Below the pieces are notes generated by a model. It was not told the DNA's origin and searched no databases. It saw only the letters and a program-made list of their open reading frames with translations. Below are positions 57,625 to 64,000 of a stretch of 64,000 bases of DNA, piece after piece (the stretch's first letter is position 1; each line of letters opens with the position of its first letter). A program made the translations under genes and the position numbers. Origin of the DNA: Paraescarpia echinospica (taxonomy: Eukaryota; Annelida; Polychaeta; Sabellida; Siboglinidae); the NCBI GenBank assembly GCA_020002185.1, contig CM034537.1:13224625-13288624 (forward strand), in the 5' to 3' direction.

Positions 57625-59927
57625 GTGCCGCTTCATACTAGATCTGCAACAAACGTGTGGTTAGTTGGGCAACCACTTCCTTGTATCGAGAACCTGAACC
57701 AACTGCCTTCAATTGGTGAAGTTCTGCGGCGAGTTTTCTACGACTTGAAAGTGAAGAAGCTGACGCTGCCTGCAAGCTGCAACAATGCGGTAGGTGAAGT
57801 GCTGCGGGTTTGGCATGTGGCTAATATTCCAATGGCGCAGAAGACGAATGCTGTCGAGAAGCTGAAGAAACTCTATGAGCAGCATGTAAACACATGCAAG
57901 AACAAATACAGGGGCAGTAAGAGGCAAGCTGAGCTGGAAACTGAGTTTGGTAGTCGATTGCTGGAACTGTTTGGTGTGGCACATGCAGAGTGTGATCAGC
58001 TGATTCGCATTGCTCATGATGTGGATTTTCTGCAAGATCAATGAAGTGAGAGGAAGATGGTGATGGCTGGGGAGGACGAGCCTTTCAAAGTGAAAGAGCA
58101 GAAACGACAAAAACGAAAATACGACGAGAAGTAGCGACGAGAGTCTGCCTCCAAGGCAACTGATGAGACCGTGCCGACAACCGAGCCACTCCCAGAGTCA
58201 TCACAGGATGAACAGTCGGATTCTGATGGCACACTGGACGTTGATGTGGCTATCTCTATCAGCTAATATCACCACAAACATCTAGATGTATCTTGATCAT
58301 CGCAGTCTTCTGAGCGGGCCGAACCAGTTCCCAAAACCAGGAAGGTAGTACGGCGCTGTCTTGTTGATGACCCGTTGTTTGTCACTAGCTTGGACAGAAC
58401 ACAAACAGCATTACGTCAAGTGATGCATATTGTGACACCTGCATTGATGGCTGCTGGTGTTGATGTATCAAAACTCACTCTGTGTACAACATCACTCGAC
58501 ACAGCATGTAGTGATGGCCGCATCACCATCGCACAGGCCATTAAAGAGAATTTCCACCCGGATGTACCTCTCATCGCACATTTCGATGGAAAACTATTAC
58601 CTAACAGGCAAGGTGAAAAATCAGATCCCATGCCCATCGTAGTGTCAGGGAAAGGGGTCGAAAAGTTGCTCGGCATTCCACGAATTTCATCTGGCACCGG
58701 AGCGAAGATGGGCAACGCTGTCGTCCAGTTTCTGCGGGATTGGGAGGGCGTTGGCGAGCATGTGGCAGGATTATACTTTGACACAACATCAAGCAACACT
58801 GGTACCCACACAGGTGCCATCACTGTAATTCAAGAGGCACTTCAAAAACATATCCTTTTTCTTGCATGCCGACACCATATATTGGAGATCATTGCCGCTG
58901 CAGTTTTCGATCTATTCTTTGTGGCGAAGGGTCCAACTATCCCGCTCTTCAGTCGGTTCAAGGAGAGCTGGCCATTCATTGATCAAAGAAAGTACAACTC
59001 TCTGGACAGTGAGACAACTGGGCTATCTGGGTGTGCCTTGACTACACGAGAAGCAATGGCTGGAGAGGCATAAAGTTACAGCAAGCGAGTTCCTAACAGA
59101 ACAACTTCGCAATAGCATCCATGGCAGGACTACCTCGAGTTCATCCTTCTGGCCATCATCTTGTTGGGTGGTGCACATGACTTGAGACACCAGTTCAACC
59201 CACCAGGCGCCTACCACCGTGCTCACTGGATGGCGAAAGGGATCTACTGCTTGAAGATATTCGCCTTCCATGAGCAGTTCGAGCTTACTAGCCACAAACT
59301 ACAGGTTCCACAGCGCATCTGCCTATTCACGATCACCATCTACATCAGAGCATGGGTAGATGCAGCCAGTAGCAGACGTGTGCCTATCAACGACCTCTGC
59401 CTCTTTCGTGACCTGGAGAACTTCGATGAAGTGGATGGTGTGATTGCACAGACAACAGCAATGAAGATGAGGGGCCAACTCTGGTATCTCAGTGAAGACC
59501 TAATCTCTCTGGTGCTCTTCTCTGACCGTGTCTCTGCAGACGAGAAGACAGCAATTGTAACCGCCTTTGGGAGGTCTGCAAAGAAGAATGACCTGCGGCG
59601 GGTGGAGGCAAAGAAGATAGTCTCCTTCAATGAAGTGCACCTCGCCAATTTTGCAACAGAAGGTTCGCTCAGCTTCTTCACTGCTCTCAACATTGAATGC
59701 AGCTTTCTCAACAGCAAGCCTGAGATGTGGCCCAGCCGCCAAGACTATCTTAACGCTCTGCTTTGCGTGTTGTAAACGATTGTGCAGAGAGACTCATCAA
59801 AATGGCGACGGATTTCAACCTGGCTCTCACAGACAACGAAGAGCAGCGCCAGCTCATCTCCCAAGTCATAGAGTCACATCGTGGGCTGATGCCTCAGACT
59901 ACAACGACGAGGATGATGGATCTTTAA
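57625..59927 (+). pseudogene. transposase-like RNase H-fold protein, decayed
   Basis: Most of it can be read in one plus-strand frame. The N-terminal part (57625-58041) is helical, with LPSIGEVLRR and a coiled-coil-like VEKLKKLYEQHV. A charged linker follows. The core (58375-59070) has HFDGKLL (Asp, candidate D1), PIVVSG, YFDTTSSNTG (Asp, candidate D2) and CRHHILE (a C-x2-H pair as in hAT-like and related DDE transposases). The C-terminal part (59161-59773) has AHWMAKGIY and LWYLSEDLISL. The last blocks, VVNDCAER and LTDNEEQRQ, run to about 59927 in a shifted frame. Defects are in-frame stops at 58042, 58132, 58264 and 58294, a pair of compensating indels near 59058 and 59130, and a shift near 59750. 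No in-frame ATG is visible at the 5' end. From memory this is a widespread uncharacterised family in aphids, crustaceans and cnidarians. Confidence 0.75.
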
Positions 59928-60112
59928 TAAGGCAAAACAGCTGTTCTGCTATGCACTTTTCATATGTGGGATTGTGTGAATGTTTACCTTATTACAAATG
60001 CTCTGCCCGGAAATTTCAAATGTTCATCCTGGAGTGCAATAAACCAGTTTCACTAAAAAGATATGTATTGAGCTAATTTTTATTACGGGTGATACTTGTA
60101 TGATTCATAGGT

Positions 60113-60308
60113 CACAGTGATAATTTTAGTAAAATAGGTTCAGTAGATTTTGAGATACTGTGTTCTTAAATTTATTCCTACATTGCGATTTTACAAAAAA
60201 ATTGGGTGCTTTGAGAGATCTTTTCCTCTCAATGTTTTACTCTTAAATTTTAAAAGTTGTTTTCTCACGTAACCTCACCTTTTTAGCCCATATGCATGGT
60301 TGATTTTT
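60113..60308 (-). repeat. right terminal inverted repeat
   Basis: The reverse complement aligns with 57077-57273 over its whole length. Confidence 0.85.
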
Positions 60309-60545
60309 TACACACATACACATACACACAAATACACACACAAACACATGCTCCAATGCATGCATGCAGCCATGCACGCACGCATGCACACACACTATGC
60401 ACATGGACACACACACACACCCATGAACATACACACATACATGCACACACACACACACACATAACTCACACACTCACATACACTTGCACACACACGCACA
60501 CGCGCACACGTACACACATGCACATACGCACGCACACACACACCC
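60309..60545. repeat. CA-rich imperfect microsatellite
   Basis: ACAC runs interrupted by GCACGCAC, ATACAT and GCGCAC blocks. It starts directly at the right end of the DNA transposon. Confidence 0.9.
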
Positions 60546-63500
60546 TCCATTTATCTGCTATTTCATTATACCCATGCTGTCTAAATTAACCACCGCCAGT
60601 TTAACCAGGTACTAGGAATCGCCACATCTAAGGCTAATCTAAGGCTAATCTTCGGCGTGTTAATCTACCGTTGTATTGCAGTGACAATCACCTTCCCTCC
60701 AGGGACCACCCACTGGGACCCAGAAGCCATCAGCATTATTCCTAGGATCCGTGGGAAACACTTTTTGTCGGCGGTGTCGCAAAGCATGTGCCTGGAGGAT
60801 GCCCCTTCTCGGAACAAGCGTGTGCAACTGTTCGATCAATCACGCTCAGAACGCTCAATCATATGTTAAATGTAGCACCAATGGGGAACAATAAACATTA
60901 AAGGCTTGAGTAAAACTGCCACCAGGACTCATTTGGTTCCCCACTATCGGACCTGTTAAGGCCTATTTAGAAGCCTTCCTGTATCCGAGGATGCGACCGG
61001 TTGCAGATCCTTCCAACTTGTGGCACTGTGAGCTTGGGGTCATGTCAGAAATTGGCTGTGCGATGAAGGAGAAATTAGGAGAAACTCTTTGCACTAAAGT
61101 TAAAATTTCAGTAAAGATGTTTTACAATTAAACTAGTTTAAGAAATGCATTTCCTATTCATCAGTTTGTTGAACAACTTGGTGTTTTGGTTTATATTTAA
61201 TAATATAATCAATTTGTTTACTTGATATAATTTCATGTAAAATATTACGATATCCACTAAACCTAGTAAATATAATCTAAGTTAATTTATGGGAAGGGGT
61301 CGTACCGATAATCTGGAAGAAGGGGCTATATTCTGGGAGTACCAGGGTATATAATTATATTGTATATTTTAGGAAACGTTAACGATTAGAATTTGAGATC
61401 TTCTATACAAACCTACGATTATTGTTTGAATGTTATTATCTAGTAAGCTTAACTGAAAATTCTTCCCTCAGCTGGCAGCAGTGAAAAGTAAACATCTATA
61501 AAACATGCATGAAATAATCATGTTATCCTGGTTTAAATAAAAAATTATGTACTGTGTTTTTGTTAGAAATGTCAAGATATTACTGATGAAGTTATTATTG
61601 TGATGTCCGTTGACTTTATCGTTTGATGGATGACACATCTTTATCATACTGATGGTATCTATGATCTATCGCAAAGTATCTGTCTACTTCTTCGCATTGT
61701 AGTCCTCTCTGTGGATACATTGTCTGTCAATCTGTCAGTCAATTTGTTTGACTATCTCTCATCTATCCATTTTTTCTGTCTGTCAAAATGAGTCCAGATA
61801 ATTTTGAGAGAAAAATTTATGATAAATGCGTAAAAGAATATGATTTCATAACCCTAGAGAAAAGAAGCATGAGACACTGTCAAAGAAGAAGTTTTTAATA
61901 TTTTGAATTGTTATGAAAACATCGATATAATTAGGGTTTTTTCAGTTAAGAAGAATATTAATGAATGGAACACATTACCTGCTGAGTGCCTGATGTGTAC
62001 ATGCATACTACAGCATGAATATGTTTAAAAAACAGATTTGACTAAGATCTCATGATGTAGCATAGATGTTACACATAGATAAAAATGTGATAAGTCAAAC
62101 TAAGGCTTCCTTGTCCTCTTGTCATGTGGTGTTGTCCTATTTGGAGGAAATGGTACTCTGGCTGCTTGGAGTGTTACAAATATTGTTTTGTCTGACACCA
62201 GGTGGCAGCACAACACGTTGAGTTACAAATTCATGACGGTGAACCTGATCAGGTTGTGACAATCCGGAATAACCAGCTTTACTTCTTCCATGACTATTTT
62301 GTACTACTACAAAACAAAACAGTATCTTAAAACTACAAAATCTTCAAAAATTATTTGCAAGAATTACAGATTAATTTATTGGATTTTCATCCAGAAACTA
62401 AATAATTGCGGGATCCACACTATAAAATCCTTTCCTTGTTGTGTTGTTCTGTCTGACATTGTATTAACGGCAAATGTCATCAGAACAACGATTTGAAAGG
62501 AAATGCGTTGGCTGCGTATTGACATTTTAGAATGACATTTTGTAAACATGACGCCGGTGATACAAGATATGATCTACTCTTTAATCAAGCATCCCGTTCT
62601 GGATCCGTCTCCTGCATTCTCCATTGTGGGCTCCCATTTTAGATTGTTAGATACGCTTGTTAATCATCGTTATATTTGGAAGCTTTTCGTTGTTCTGTTG
62701 ACATTTCGTATTAGTGTCATCTCTGACAAATAAATGACTGATCGCTGTGGGTGATGAATAATTAACAGCGGAAGCGTATGTAATCAAGGAGTGATGTCAT
62801 GACATATCGGTTGTTTGTTGTCACTTCGCAAGTGGAATAAATTGGAATTACCGGAGCAAAACATAAGCATGTCGGATAAAAGGTGTTTGGGGTCGCAGTT
62901 GACTGATCAGCACACACAGCCCCAGAACAGAACAGTTAGCAGGATGGGCGTAAACTGATACTAAAACAAATTTCCGTTGAAACAGCATTCCTGTTTGACA
63001 GTTTTCCCAGCATTCTATTGAATGCCCAAATATGGTATTCTGAGTTTTCCCACTTTGGCCGCCACTAGGCAGTCATAATGCAAGCTGAAAGTTGTCAACA
63101 TTGTTACAGCAATGGAGGATTATCTGTTTACAAGAAAGTGAGAGGCCATAGATAGAAGAAACTGCATTGCCTCTTTTAACATCCAAGAAGATGAAAAGCA
63201 GGCACGCTAATAATAGTGCTTGATGCGGTGTTATCGCAGACGAACAGGAGATTATCCGAAAAAAAGAAAATGGAATAACCTATAGATATAAGAAAAGCTG
63301 TCAAAACAGCCAACAGAAATGAAGACACAAAAAATGGTTGACATCCCATATTGCAGAACATTACATGTAGTATCATATCACCGTATTTCTATATAAGATT
63401 AACATATTTGCGTGTTGTTTCACATATATATATATTTTATCTACTTTTCTGAATTACTTTAAATACCAGTATGATAATGATGGTACTAATTATTTATATA

Positions 63501-64000
63501 GTTAATATAGCAGAATTACTTTTTTTAAGATAATGCATCAAATATTTTAATAATGTGAAATGATAAAGTTGCATATTACTACAATTAATGTACTGCTTTT
63601 GTGTTTGACTGCATGATTATTAGGCATTAATTGTTGCTTTTATATGTGGAGGCATCATGGAAATCTGGGGCAACTTCTGTGGAGTCTGTTTGATAGCTGT
63701 AGGGCTATGGTTGGGTTGCTTTTGTGGTCATTGAGTTGCTCACATCATAAATAACCCCATTTTTGTGGATCAGGGGCAACACTTAACACCCCCAGTGGAT
63801 CCACCTACCCCCTACAAGCATGTAATTGAACTTAGGTTTAATTACTGAGACATGTCACTCAAATTTATTTTGTACTTTGGGGACTGAATTACCAATAAAA
63901 CCCTGGAGAGGGACTTTCCATACACTGTGCTGCCATGCCCCAGGAGAGGTGAGGAATTAAGTAGCTCAGCAGCCTCAGACATTGTATGTTAGACAGGGAC
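60546..64000. other. non-coding
   Basis: An 11-bp duplication ATCTAAGGCTA near 60626-60650, a CTCF-like ACACCAGGTGGCAG at 62195, and a TATATATATA patch at 63425. No exon, RNA gene or element ends could be supported. Confidence 0.4.

Larger units (their letters stand above)
57077..60308 (+). mobile_element. 3.2-kb DNA transposon with long TIRs and a transposase-like gene
   Basis: The left 57077-57273 and the right 60113-60308 are imperfect inverted repeats of about 195 bp. The outermost core, ATGCATATGGGCTAAAAAGG, is identical in both. CTCTCAAAGCACCC is shared near the middle. TCTACT.AA.CTATTTTA is shared near the inner end. The repeats bracket a single decayed ORF of a transposase-like family. 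The overall design (TIRs plus one RNase H-fold protein) is that of a cut-and-paste DNA transposon. The target duplication is not certain. A TA at 57076-57077 and at 60309-60310 is possible, but the alignment of the outermost A/T run is off by one. The right end abuts a CA microsatellite. Confidence 0.85.

Noticed and set aside
57054..60312. TTTTACA as a 7-bp target duplication of the DNA transposon
   Set aside because: The left copy at 57054 lies 17 bp outside the inverted-repeat end, whereas the right one abuts it. The asymmetry makes it probably accidental.

Overview
This window looks like eukaryotic, metazoan nuclear DNA. It is AT-rich, poor in long ORFs, and full of minisatellites, microsatellites and transposable elements. 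I recognise only a little host coding sequence, and its exons have GT-AG borders. The mix of an Ngaro-type tyrosine-recombinase retrotransposon, hAT and pogo-like miniature elements, and a tRNA-derived SINE with a GTGTCTTTCGGAAC-like body suggests an invertebrate. A mollusc or other lophotrochozoan is my best guess, but the sequence does not prove it. There is no sign of operons, Shine-Dalgarno sites or CRISPR arrays.

Layout. 1-1648 is a 43-bp minisatellite cut by the window edge. 1.6-6.4 kb is non-coding and holds two related pogo-like MITEs, one split by a second TIR element with a TA target site, plus a third MITE. At 6441-6597 a host exon encodes a transmembrane segment. At 23202-23263 a second exon continues the same frame with a perfect phase match. 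They are separated by an apparent intron of about 16.6 kb that carries a hAT-like element with an exact 8-bp target duplication (6955-8496), a pyrimidine-rich zone, a 28-bp minisatellite (11.2-13.2 kb), a SINE, an 18-bp minisatellite (13.9-15.7 kb), a (TG)38 tract and a 36-bp minisatellite. The acceptor of the second exon is triplicated in tandem.

23.3-48 kb is mostly unannotatable intronic or intergenic DNA. It holds a LINE 3' coding relic, a second copy of one MITE, a pair of diverged same-orientation duplicates, a 53-bp triplication ending in a perfect palindrome, and several simple repeats.

48.4-55.9 kb, on the minus strand, is an Ngaro-like retrotransposon. In transcription order it has an intact SGNH-hydrolase ORF, a 107-bp tandem array, gag with zinc knuckles, RT-RNase H, and a tyrosine recombinase. 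The catalytic motifs are visible, but three single-base frame breaks interrupt gag, RT and YR. Two same-orientation copies of a dispersed repeat lie on either side of it.

57.1-60.3 kb is a 3.2-kb DNA transposon with imperfect terminal inverted repeats of about 195 bp. They bracket a decayed transposase-like gene of a widespread but, to my knowledge, unnamed RNase H-fold family. I judge this the best candidate for an undescribed system in the window. 60.3-64 kb holds a CA-rich repeat and nothing else I can call.
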